Shown here in pieces: positions 7,660-14,170 of a stretch of DNA of 14,830 bases. Origin of the DNA: an uncultured Planctomycetaceae bacterium (GTDB lineage: Bacteria; Planctomycetota; Planctomycetia; Planctomycetales; Planctomycetaceae). A model generated the notes under the pieces. It saw only the letters and a program-made list of their open reading frames with translations, ran no database searches and was not told the origin of the DNA. The DNA is taken from NCBI GenBank assembly GCA_903921605.1, contig CAIXQV010000528.1:1-14830 (forward strand). The letters run 5' to 3'. Each line of letters starts with the position of its first letter. Positions within the stretch are counted from its first letter, which is position 1. Position numbers and translations under genes: made by a program.

Positions 7660-8706
7660 CTACAGCTGGGCCATTTGAGCCGTCGCGCGACGCTCCTGAA
7701 GTCGGCTCAACAACCGCTGCTGTTCCGCGGCAGTCAATGTTACCTTCGCAGATGCCTTGAATGGCTTCAGTTCGGCCGCCATCAGGTTTTCTTTAAGATC
7801 CACGCCGGAAATGCGTCCGCTGATCCATCGCAGAGACTCGCAAGGATTTTCACAGAAGCCTTCGTAAGTCACCTCAATCAGACGATCTGCCGGGATATGC
7901 TTTAACTGATCATCCAACTGTTGCTCAATCTCCAGAATCTGATCACACACATCGTCTACATATCGGAGTGGATCCTGAGCCGTGTCCGATGAATGACTAT
8001 GCAACCCCCAGCCAACTGACTTGTCGCCCTGAACCTGTTCGCGAGCATTAATCAAGGACTGAGCAACCAACAGAGGATTCCGCCGCACGACGACAAAGCT
8101 GGCCTGAGGAAGAACCTTTGACAACAGATCCAGACATCCCGTGTTGCGATTATTCTTGTTCAAGAATGGCTTTCCGAATGCCTGACTCCATGCAGAGAAA
8201 AATGACCGCATCTCGTGTTGTTCAGATTCATTCAGGTCTGTGCGAGGAACATAGCGATCATCACCCAGCCATTTGTTCCATAGGCTGAAGCCATCATTCG
8301 GGCCATGCAGTCGGGCCGTCTGCCCATAAAAATTGTGGAAGTCGGCCGAGTCGCGTTTGGGTAGCCAATTCAACATTCGACTTCCGGTGACAGGCGACTT
8401 CGGAAACATTGATGTCAGATTCGTGACGTAGCTGACATCCATGTATCTGGCCAACGTCTGATAAACCAGTGTCGTCCCGCTTCGAGGTGCTCCGACCACA
8501 AGCACGACTGGAAGATCAGAAGGTGCAGCCTTGTTCAGGGTACGAGCTTCTTTTCCTTTCAGCATCGCATCAGCGGGCTTTGCCAACAAACGCAGGGCTT
8601 CATGAAACAGTGCTGCGTAGGCGGCTCGCTTACCAGACGTCAGCATGCGAAACAGAAGTCCGACGGGATTCTGGAAGTTGCCGGACGGAGCGATCGTGGG
8701 AGCCAT
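7660..8706 (-). CDS. Sulfotransferase family protein (PAPS-dependent type)
   Basis: This 348-residue cytoplasmic protein resembles sulfotransferases, which move a sulfo group from 3'-phosphoadenylyl sulfate to a hydroxyl or amine. The 5'-phosphosulfate loop is GAPRSGTT at residues 72-79, directly after the strand LPVVLVV. The 3'-phosphate-binding element is RRNPLLVAQSL at 208-218, with the arginine and serine in the usual spacing. The acceptor cannot be predicted; planctomycetes carry many such genes, often linked to sulfated polysaccharides or lipids. The ATG at 8706 is chosen because AGGAA stands six bases upstream; the frame runs on to 8979 but that part does not read like this family. It ends with TAG at 7660-7662, 122 bases before the DUF5662-like gene, so it may belong to the same transcript. 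Confidence 0.9.
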   Translation of the reverse strand: MAPTIAPSGNFQNPVGLLFRMLTSGKRAAYAALFHEALRLLAKPADAMLKGKEARTLNKAAPSDLPVVLVVGAPRSGTTLVYQTLARYMDVSYVTNLTSMFPKSPVTGSRMLNWLPKRDSADFHNFYGQTARLHGPNDGFSLWNKWLGDDRYVPRTDLNESEQHEMRSFFSAWSQAFGKPFLNKNNRNTGCLDLLSKVLPQASFVVVRRNPLLVAQSLINAREQVQGDKSVGWGLHSHSSDTAQDPLRYVDDVCDQILEIEQQLDDQLKHIPADRLIEVTYEGFCENPCESLRWISGRISGVDLKENLMAAELKPFKASAKVTLTAAEQQRLLSRLQERRATAQMAQL

Positions 8707-8994
8707 CGTGATTTCCTGACCTCGATTAATGGTTTTCACGACAGCGTCTAAACCGCGTGATGCTCCGAGTATGCCTGCTGTAATGGTCGCGGTGACATGA
8801 ATCAGGAGAATGCTGTTACTACAGGTGAAGATTTCCACTTCACGAAGACGTTCGAATTTGCATGTTGCCGCAATGCAACATTGCCTGTCCCGAAAAGTCG
8901 ACAGATCGTTAGGCCGGCAAACCTGGCCCGACAAGAGGATCCTGAGCCGTATGATCGATGCAATAAAAGGCGCCATCAAGGGTTGGAAACAACA

Positions 8995-9312
8995 TTAGGT
9001 CACCCGCTTCTTGCTGACCAATTGCCTAATCACCTGCCCAGCCAGCCGCATGTAAAACAAGGGCACAAAATAGATCATCAGGAAGCACGCAGCGGCCCCG
9101 CTGATAGTCAACACGTTCCATTTGTTGTAGATACCCAACCATAGTAAGCCCAGCGGGGCAAATGAAATCGACACCCCGGTCAATGCGCCGACGACGACAA
9201 ACAATGGCGAATTCAGACGACGAACCCAGACCTCACTGATCTGAACCGTGACTGTGTTTCCAGGAACGACACGGTCCGTGCTTTCCGGAGCCTGATAGGG
9301 GTTCTCGTTCAT
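8995..9312 (-). CDS. Small membrane protein with N-terminal NPYQAPES motif
   Basis: The protein has 105 residues. It opens MNENPYQAPES, a motif at the start of many otherwise unrelated small planctomycete membrane proteins. A short soluble region follows, then hydrophobic segments at about residues 38-62 and 67-90, and a basic tail with KKR. It is probably an inner-membrane protein with both termini in the cytoplasm. The ATG at 9312 is preferred because the NPYQAP motif usually lies at the very start, with AAGG a few bases upstream; a GTG at 9336 is the alternative. Function is unknown. It lies 288 bases upstream of the sulfotransferase start, a gap large enough for a separate promoter. Confidence 0.7.
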   Translation of the reverse strand: MNENPYQAPESTDRVVPGNTVTVQISEVWVRRLNSPLFVVVGALTGVSISFAPLGLLWLGIYNKWNVLTISGAAACFLMIYFVPLFYMRLAGQVIRQLVSKKRVT

Positions 9313-9520
9313 AGGGCCTTCACCATCTCGAATCACAAAAGGTCGGTATCAGGGTCGTTGGGGCTTTTGTCATTTCAGAGGCAAAAGACAACATTCCAGT
9401 ACTCGTTCAACATTCGAAAGAACGTACAGCATCGATACGTAGATCATTATTTTCTCGAATTACGGCTCAACAAGAATTCAGGTTCCCGCCAGGGACCAGA
9501 TTCAGTTGCTGCTGAGAAAC

Positions 9521-9549
9521 TTGTCATCGATTCGGTTACGATGTTTACT
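9521..9549 (+). promoter_or_regulatory. Candidate sigma-70-type promoter for the cytochrome P460 gene
   Basis: TTGTCA at 9521-9526 matches five of six bases of the -35 consensus. After a 17-base spacer, TTTACT at 9544-9549 matches four of six bases of the -10 consensus. The site lies 47 bases upstream of the P460 start in a 284-base gap between divergent genes. Matches this good also arise by chance, and planctomycete promoter preferences may differ. Confidence 0.4.
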
Positions 9550-9596
9550 CTCACCTGCTCCAAAGCATCGTTATAAGTCTTTCGACAAGGTCACCT

Positions 9597-10247
9597 ATGC
9601 GCATCCCATTTTCAATTCGAGTCACCGCCGTCACGTTTTCTCTGCTGGCAGGTCTGGCTTTGTTTGCTGACGATAAGGTTGCGACCAATCCAGAGGCCCC
9701 CACCGCCAGCAAGATGCAGGAACCCTTGTATGATCAGGAAGGTCGATTGCTTCAACCTGTCGGCTATGAGAAGTGGGTTGTCGCTGGCACATCAATCGGA
9801 CTTGGTTATTCCGACGGCGACAAAAACGATCCCCAAAATCCCGGCACATTTCATAACGTTTACCTTCAGCCCGAAGCTTTCGACCATTATGTTCAGACCG
9901 GCGAGTTCCCCGAGCAAACAGTCTTCATCGTGACCAACAATAAGTCACGCCCGGCCAATACAAAAGGGTCTGTCTCCAGAAAGGGCTTTGTCGCGTCGGC
10001 AACCTCAGGTCTTGAAGTCGCCGTGAAAGATACGAAGCGCTTTTCTGACGGCTGGGCTTATTTTATGTTTCACGACGCACCTGAGAAAGCAAAACCAGAA
10101 ACAGCCCACGCCGAACGTGCCTTCGATCGAAAAGATTGTTTCGACTGTCACGCTGAACACGGCGCAGACGACAATGTCTTCACGCAATACTACTCCGTGT
10201 TGACTGAAGCACGTCGACAATACCTCGACGCCAACAAAGCCGATTAA
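9597..10247 (+). CDS. Secreted cytochrome P460 family c-type heme protein
   Basis: The 216-residue protein has a signal peptide (basic start MRIPFSIR, hydrophobic core about 9-23, likely cleavage near LFA at 22-24), so it acts outside the cytoplasm. Its single heme-attachment motif is CFDCH at 181-185 near the C-terminus, where cytochrome P460 proteins carry theirs. The preceding body has the family's features: WVVAGTSIGLGY around 60-71, FHNVYLQPEAFDHYVQTGEFPEQTVF around 85-110 and DGWAYFMF near 151-158. Characterised P460 enzymes oxidise hydroxylamine to nitrous oxide or nitric oxide, and a lysine-heme cross-link is part of the active site; I cannot identify the lysine with certainty here. 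Many family members have unknown substrates. The ATG at 9597 has AAGG at 9587-9590. It is a single gene, convergent with the Clp-like gene 49 bases away. Confidence 0.9.
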   Translation: MRIPFSIRVTAVTFSLLAGLALFADDKVATNPEAPTASKMQEPLYDQEGRLLQPVGYEKWVVAGTSIGLGYSDGDKNDPQNPGTFHNVYLQPEAFDHYVQTGEFPEQTVFIVTNNKSRPANTKGSVSRKGFVASATSGLEVAVKDTKRFSDGWAYFMFHDAPEKAKPETAHAERAFDRKDCFDCHAEHGADDNVFTQYYSVLTEARRQYLDANKAD

Positions 10248-10296
10248 TAAAATACTACCTCAAAACTTTGCGAACGAAACTTTCGCCGAGCGTCGG

Positions 10297-12324
10297 TTAC
10301 AGGATCTTAAACTCTGTCTCTCCAGCGGAACAGAGTTTCAGCTCAATAGACTTCGAACGTAAGTCATGTCGCTCCGTCAGAAATCGCGAAAGCGGCGCAA
10401 CGACATGTGTCTCCAGTGTTCGCTGTACCGGGCGCGCACCATAGCGAGGATCGAAGCCAGCCTTGGAGAGATGTTCCACAACATCCTTGTTCCATTGCAG
10501 CCTCAGCCCCAGTTTTCTCAGCCCCTCACGTCCGGCGATTTCTTGTAACTCTTTCTCCGTGATCTGGAGAATTGCTGCACGAGTCAACGCATCGAACGTA
10601 ACAACTCCATCCAGACGATTGAAGAATTCGGGACGGAAGAACTCCCGTACGGCAGCCTCATGACGCATATTGGGAGTTGCGACGCTGTCTGCGAATCCGA
10701 CTTGCCCCGAAGAATCTGATCCCAGATTCGATGTCAACAAAATCACAGTGCTTCGAAACCACGTTGTCCGCCCAAATCGATCCGTCAGCCGTCCCTCGTC
10801 AAATACGTTCATCAGGACGTCATAAACCGAAGGATGAGCTTTCTCAATCTCGTCGAGCAGCAACACCGTAAATGGCTGGCGTCGAATCTGCTGCAGGAAG
10901 TCTGACGGTTCTCCATTCGACTGCATCAATAACCGATCCGCGGCCCATGGACCAGAATACTCACTCATATCCAGCCGAATCATGCGCGCCGACTTCTCAC
11001 TCGATTCCGTCGCTGAATTCGCTCCATCTTCGTTCCCTGACTTACCTCCAAACAAACATCGCGAGACCGCTCGAGCAAGCTCGGTCTTTCCAACTCCTGT
11101 AGGACCACAAAACAACAGAACTCCTAACGGCCGCCCGGGATCATTCATACCCGCCTTGAACTTCACAACAACGTCAGCGGCCGTCTCACAGGCCAGCGGC
11201 TGGCCCATGATCTGTGATTCAAATTCACTGATCAATTGCTCGCGAGACAGCGGCCAATCATCGCGTAGGAAGCGGTCGGGCAATCCTGTCCGCTGGAGAA
11301 ATGTCTGCAGGACGCCCTCCTTCGTCAAAGCCTTTCCAAATCCGAGGCCACTTTCAGAACGCTGAGTTCCCAGGTTGGACGTCAGTACAATGATCGTGTT
11401 CGAAAAATCCGTTGTCCGACCACGAGCATCCGTGAGCTGTCCCTCGCCCAGCACCTGTAAAAGCAGATCGAATACGTCCGGATGCCCCTTTTCGATTTCA
11501 TCAAACAAGATCATAGCAAACGGCTGACGACGAACAGCGGCCGTCAGCAATCCTTCTGGCTGAGCAAACGTCCCAACCAGTTGAGGCACCGCATTCGGCG
11601 AGACATACTCGTTCATATCGAAACGCAGCAAGCGATCTGCGTGTCCGAACAGATAAGCGGCCAGAGATTTTGCGAACTCCGTCTTGCCAACACCGATTGG
11701 CCCAAGCAACAACAGCGACGCGATCAGACGTGTCGGATCATTTAGCCGTGCTCTCGCGATCGCGATAATTTCAACAGCCGCTTTCACCGCATCAGGCTGC
11801 CCCACAAATCGTTCACGAAGCTTTTGAGCGACATGGTCCGATGCCAATGTCTGCTGTTGATCGAGGAAGGAACGAGGCAAACCGGTTTGCTGATGAAATG
11901 CATCCAGCACACGCTCACGACTAATCACCGCAGGCGTTCCCGCCTTGTCGGAAGAGGCGTCTGGTTGTGCCTCGCCTTCGATGCGGACCGCCAGCCGCTT
12001 TAGAAAATTGGCCGCTTTACCCGGAAACGCCACATCCCGTGCATAGCGACGCTGCAAATCAATGACAGCGGGCAGCGATTCAATGGAAAAGCGACAGCGA
12101 TGCCGAGTCTCGAGGCGTCGCTGCTCACTGAACAATACTCGAAGGTTATCATCCGCCGACAGTTTACTGATGCGGATCACATGAAACGCATCGGCAAAGC
12201 TACGGTCTTTCTCTCGCAGTACACGAAATGCTTCGGGAGTCATTTCGCCAATCACGCGAACATGCCGGCGTTCAAGAACCGTCTTCAGCAATGCCGCCAC
12301 GCTGAGCGTCGACTGACTTGTCAT
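10297..12324 (-). CDS. C-terminal piece of the interrupted Clp-like gene, two NBD2-type AAA modules
   Basis: From the ATG at 12324 the frame encodes 675 residues and is the longest intact piece. Residues 1-110 are the rest of the NBD1-type module (sensor region and small domain). Residues 170-330 form an NBD2-type AAA core with GPIGVGKT at 208-215, DEIEKGHPDVF at 275-285 and TSNLG at 315-319. Residues 365-675 form a second NBD2-type module with GPTGVGKT at 407-414, DEIEKAHPSVYDVL, FRPEFFNR at 563-570 and the C-terminal small domain with DPRYGARPVQR. An AGG five bases before the ATG could support translation on its own, 34 bases after the second TAA. If made, this product would still have two apparently complete nucleotide-binding sites. 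It ends with TAA, convergent with the P460 gene. Confidence 0.7.
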   Translation of the reverse strand: MTSQSTLSVAALLKTVLERRHVRVIGEMTPEAFRVLREKDRSFADAFHVIRISKLSADDNLRVLFSEQRRLETRHRCRFSIESLPAVIDLQRRYARDVAFPGKAANFLKRLAVRIEGEAQPDASSDKAGTPAVISRERVLDAFHQQTGLPRSFLDQQQTLASDHVAQKLRERFVGQPDAVKAAVEIIAIARARLNDPTRLIASLLLLGPIGVGKTEFAKSLAAYLFGHADRLLRFDMNEYVSPNAVPQLVGTFAQPEGLLTAAVRRQPFAMILFDEIEKGHPDVFDLLLQVLGEGQLTDARGRTTDFSNTIIVLTSNLGTQRSESGLGFGKALTKEGVLQTFLQRTGLPDRFLRDDWPLSREQLISEFESQIMGQPLACETAADVVVKFKAGMNDPGRPLGVLLFCGPTGVGKTELARAVSRCLFGGKSGNEDGANSATESSEKSARMIRLDMSEYSGPWAADRLLMQSNGEPSDFLQQIRRQPFTVLLLDEIEKAHPSVYDVLMNVFDEGRLTDRFGRTTWFRSTVILLTSNLGSDSSGQVGFADSVATPNMRHEAAVREFFRPEFFNRLDGVVTFDALTRAAILQITEKELQEIAGREGLRKLGLRLQWNKDVVEHLSKAGFDPRYGARPVQRTLETHVVAPLSRFLTERHDLRSKSIELKLCSAGETEFKIL

Positions 12325-12332
12325 CCCAGCCT
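12325..12332 (-). promoter_or_regulatory. Possible reinitiation ribosome binding site
   Basis: AGG at 12330-12332 (minus strand) stands five bases before the ATG at 12324, which lies 34 bases after the second TAA. This is close enough for a terminating ribosome to restart. The same bases encode part of the conserved QAGM segment, so the match may be accidental. Confidence 0.3.
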
Positions 12333-12357
12333 GAAACAGCCCCAGCAGATCATCGAA

Positions 12358-12360
12358 TTA
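12358..12360 (-). other. Second in-frame TAA in the Clp-like gene, at the Walker B strand
   Basis: The minus-strand codon is TAA between DLVL and FDDLLGLFQAG. In Clp NBD1 this is the hydrophobic strand leading into the Walker B acids, so a sense codon is strongly expected. TAT or TAC (tyrosine) is one base away. The frame is unchanged on both sides. Confidence 0.92.
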
Positions 12361-12846
12361 CAACACCAGATCTCGCAATGATGCGTGCTTCACAATCGCA
12401 TGAAAGCGAGTTTCCCACTGGCCGACATACGACATACCGGAGATCAATCGTTGCGGTGACAACAACCACACGGCCTGCTGGTCGCGATGAGGATTGACAA
12501 TGCGTTTCACATGCCGGAACACATACTCATGCAGAATCGAAGTCTTCCCGACCTGGCGAGCTCCCGACAGCAGCACCGGCCGACGATCATCGGCCTGCAG
12601 CAGTCTGGTTAACTCGTCAACTTCTCGCTCACGCAGTTCAACTCGATTCAAGTCCTGAGGATACTGATGATTCAGGCACCGTCCGACTCGATAAAGTTCT
12701 GATTCGCCGTCAACAGTTTCTGATGCGCCCAGAAATGCAAACAGGCTATCCTTTTTCTTTTCACGAACTCGAGGCGGATTCAGACGAAACTCAGCCTCCG
12801 AGACCCAGGCGTTGCCTTTCAGCGAGAATCTTTCCAGCTCCGGCAA
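12358..12846 (-). CDS. Middle piece of the interrupted Clp-like gene, first half of the NBD1-type AAA module
   Basis: Between the two TAA codons the frame encodes 187 residues. There is no ATG in the first part; the first usable start codon is the TTG at 12846, with GGGGAG very close upstream, so separate translation looks weak. The piece contains LREREVDELTRLL (the lead-in helix of Clp NBD1), Walker A GARQVGKT and a loop with SYVGQWETRFHAIV that matches the pore-loop region of ClpB NBD1. It stops in the strand DLVL directly before the Walker B acids. On its own it would lack the catalytic half of the ATPase and should be inactive. Confidence 0.45.
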   Translation of the reverse strand: MPELERFSLKGNAWVSEAEFRLNPPRVREKKKDSLFAFLGASETVDGESELYRVGRCLNHQYPQDLNRVELREREVDELTRLLQADDRRPVLLSGARQVGKTSILHEYVFRHVKRIVNPHRDQQAVWLLSPQRLISGMSYVGQWETRFHAIVKHASLRDLVL

Positions 12847-12921
12847 ACTCTCCCCGTGAGACTCCCGCGCTGCTTTCCGCAGACGCTCGGTGATCGCTTC
12901 GGTCAGTCGTTCTTCGGGATT

Positions 12922-12924
12922 TTA
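12922..12924 (-). other. First in-frame TAA in the Clp-like gene
   Basis: The minus-strand codon is TAA, between ...WFEITAD and NPEERLTEAI. The reading frame is unchanged on both sides, and both flanks are plausible coding sequence. No slippery run or clear stem-loop typical of recoding was seen next to it. Confidence 0.9.
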
Positions 12925-13293
12925 GTCGGCCGTAATTTCGAACCAGACATCTGGGAACGCCGGCGTAAAGCCAATGCGTCGATCAAACTCTGGGATCATG
13001 ACCAGAAGCAGTTTGAGACGAGCAAACGGCTTGGCCACTTCCAGGCGAATCTCACACCGTTTGGTTTCCAACTCCGGACAATAAGTCCACGCAGCCAGTG
13101 CATCGTGTCGCTGAACCTTCCCCAGCTCCACAAGATTCTCTCGCAGGCGGTGCGTCAGCTTATTCAGGGCACTTTGCAGGAACGTCGATTTTGCTTCCGG
13201 CCCGTCGAAGAACAATGTTCGAACGACATACTCCGGTGGCTTACCCGCCACCAAAGAAGCCGTCTCCACATAAACCGGAACCTTGATTTCCAT
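12922..13293 (-). CDS. N-terminal piece of the interrupted Clp-like gene
   Basis: The reading frame before the first TAA gives 123 residues, starting MEIKVPVYVETASL. It reads as a folded alpha/beta domain, not as the four-helix repeat domain of ClpA/ClpB. I know no family for it; a role in substrate or partner binding would be the usual job of a domain in this position. The frame continues past the TAA with NPEERLTEAITERLRKAA, a charged amphipathic helix, which is why I treat it as part of the larger gene. Read alone it would be a small orphan protein. Confidence 0.5.
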   Translation of the reverse strand: MEIKVPVYVETASLVAGKPPEYVVRTLFFDGPEAKSTFLQSALNKLTHRLRENLVELGKVQRHDALAAWTYCPELETKRCEIRLEVAKPFARLKLLLVMIPEFDRRIGFTPAFPDVWFEITAD

Positions 13294-13442
13294 GGTGTTC
13301 TCGTTGCCTGTTGATTGCCCCGCCACCGGCCCTGCGTCGGTGGTTTAACGGCTTTTCACCAGTACGATTCTATCATTGTCAGTGATGCAGGAAGCCCATA
13401 GGCCCCTCAGGCAGGCTCAGGGGGGATTAGTTCAACAGGCCG

Positions 13443-14087
13443 TTACTCCACCCTCGCATTGAACGCCAAACTTCGTCGCTCGCCGGTCCCACGAAACGGC
13501 TCCGCACCGTGCAACAACCATCCGGGGAAGATGTAAAGATCTCCGATCACGGGTTTGAAACTAATCAGCGACCGCGAAAATCTCTGCTTGCCGCCCATCA
13601 GAAAGTTGATGTATCCCGCCTGACGACCCGCGATGTAGTTTCTTTGTTCCTCATCCGGTGAAATTTCAGGAACCTTCAGGTAGAGCACACCGGACAAGTC
13701 TCCGGAATGAAAATGTACCGGGCTGGGAGTTCCTGCGAACTGGCTGACAACCCAGAAATTATCCAGTTGGACAAGTCCCGACGGTTCATGTTCGACACTT
13801 TCGACATAAGTTCGGATTGATCGAGCCACACAGCTTTGCAGCGAATCCTCGCCACCCCACGAACAATCCGCTTCAGACAACTGGAACTCGGCTCCTTGCC
13901 CCGGCGTCAACACTGCGTCCGAAACCGAATTGAGATGATCAATCAGATCCACAGAAATCCGTGTACGTCCAATCAAGGGACCAAACGGCGACAGAAAATC
14001 CATGGCCGGTGAGTCCACCGAACTGAACGCCACCGCCTCCGATGCTTCATACTTTTTTAGCCGACGAGTTTTCTCAACGATATGCAT
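13443..14087 (-). CDS. Putative 2-oxoglutarate/Fe(II)-dependent oxygenase
   Basis: The 214-residue soluble protein has a jelly-roll-type pattern. HFHSGDLSGVLYLKVP at 125-140 offers H125 or H127 and D130 as metal ligands. GDLYIFPGWLLHGAEPF at 182-198 supplies the distal histidine H193, and GERRSLAFN at 202-210 supplies the arginine that would hold 2-oxoglutarate. This layout is that of the putative 2OG-Fe(II) oxygenases typified by TIGR02466. Such enzymes hydroxylate proteins, nucleic acids or small molecules; the substrate here is unknown. The ATG at 14087 is preferred because GTGAGG stands six bases upstream; ATG at 14093 and GTG at 14099 are alternatives. It lies 149 bases upstream of the Clp-like gene and 83 bases after the release-factor-like gene, all on one strand, so a shared transcript is plausible. 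Confidence 0.75.
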   Translation of the reverse strand: MHIVEKTRRLKKYEASEAVAFSSVDSPAMDFLSPFGPLIGRTRISVDLIDHLNSVSDAVLTPGQGAEFQLSEADCSWGGEDSLQSCVARSIRTYVESVEHEPSGLVQLDNFWVVSQFAGTPSPVHFHSGDLSGVLYLKVPEISPDEEQRNYIAGRQAGYINFLMGGKQRFSRSLISFKPVIGDLYIFPGWLLHGAEPFRGTGERRSLAFNARVE

Positions 14088-14170
14088 AGACATCCTCACT
14101 CAATCATCCTCTCTGCCATCTCTAGATGACGACGCAACAGCACGGCTTCCAGCGACCTCGTTAGGGACAC

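Larger units (their letters stand above)
10297..13293 (-). pseudogene. Clp-like AAA+ ATPase with three AAA modules, interrupted by two in-frame TAA codons
   Basis: One frame of about 998 codons encodes a Clp/Hsp100-type unfoldase relative. The N-terminal 230 codons are not the usual Clp N-domain. An NBD1-type module follows: Walker A GARQVGKT at 244-251, pore-loop-like SYVGQWETR near 288-296, Walker B FDD at 313-315 and a sensor region VIGEMTPEAF. Then come two NBD2-type modules, with Walker A at 531-538 (GPIGVGKT) and 730-737 (GPTGVGKT), Walker B acids at 598-599 and 814-815, and FRPEFFNR at 886-893 in the last one only. TAA occurs at codons 124 and 312, with no frameshift. The second replaces the residue just before the Walker B FDD, where a tyrosine or other hydrophobic residue would be expected. 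ClpA/ClpB have two modules, so the third is unusual. The start at 13293 is the ATG after a weak GAG; a GTG at 13326 is possible. It may be a young pseudogene, an error-bearing assembly, or a gene expressed in parts. Confidence 0.75.

Noticed and set aside
8707..8979. 91-codon N-terminal extension of the sulfotransferase
   Set aside because: The ATG at 8706 has a good AGGAA site, and the upstream translation is cysteine-rich and unlike the family.
9358..9576. Plus-strand 72-codon open frame before the P460 gene
   Set aside because: Its composition is unlike the neighbouring proteins, it has no convincing ribosome binding site, and it overlaps the candidate promoter.
10270..10286. GCGAA/TTCGC hairpin between the convergent P460 and Clp-like genes
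   Set aside because: A five-pair stem with a seven-base loop and no adjacent T-run is too weak to call.
10297..13293. Genome-wide reassignment of TAA to a sense codon
   Set aside because: TAA ends rplX, the amidohydrolase, the mutarotase-like protein, P460, the small membrane protein, the oxygenase and the Clp-like gene itself at positions where the proteins end normally.
13396..13428. C-rich/G-rich inverted repeat between the oxygenase and the Clp-like gene as a terminator
   Set aside because: Only five outer pairs form before a mismatch, and no T-run follows on either strand.
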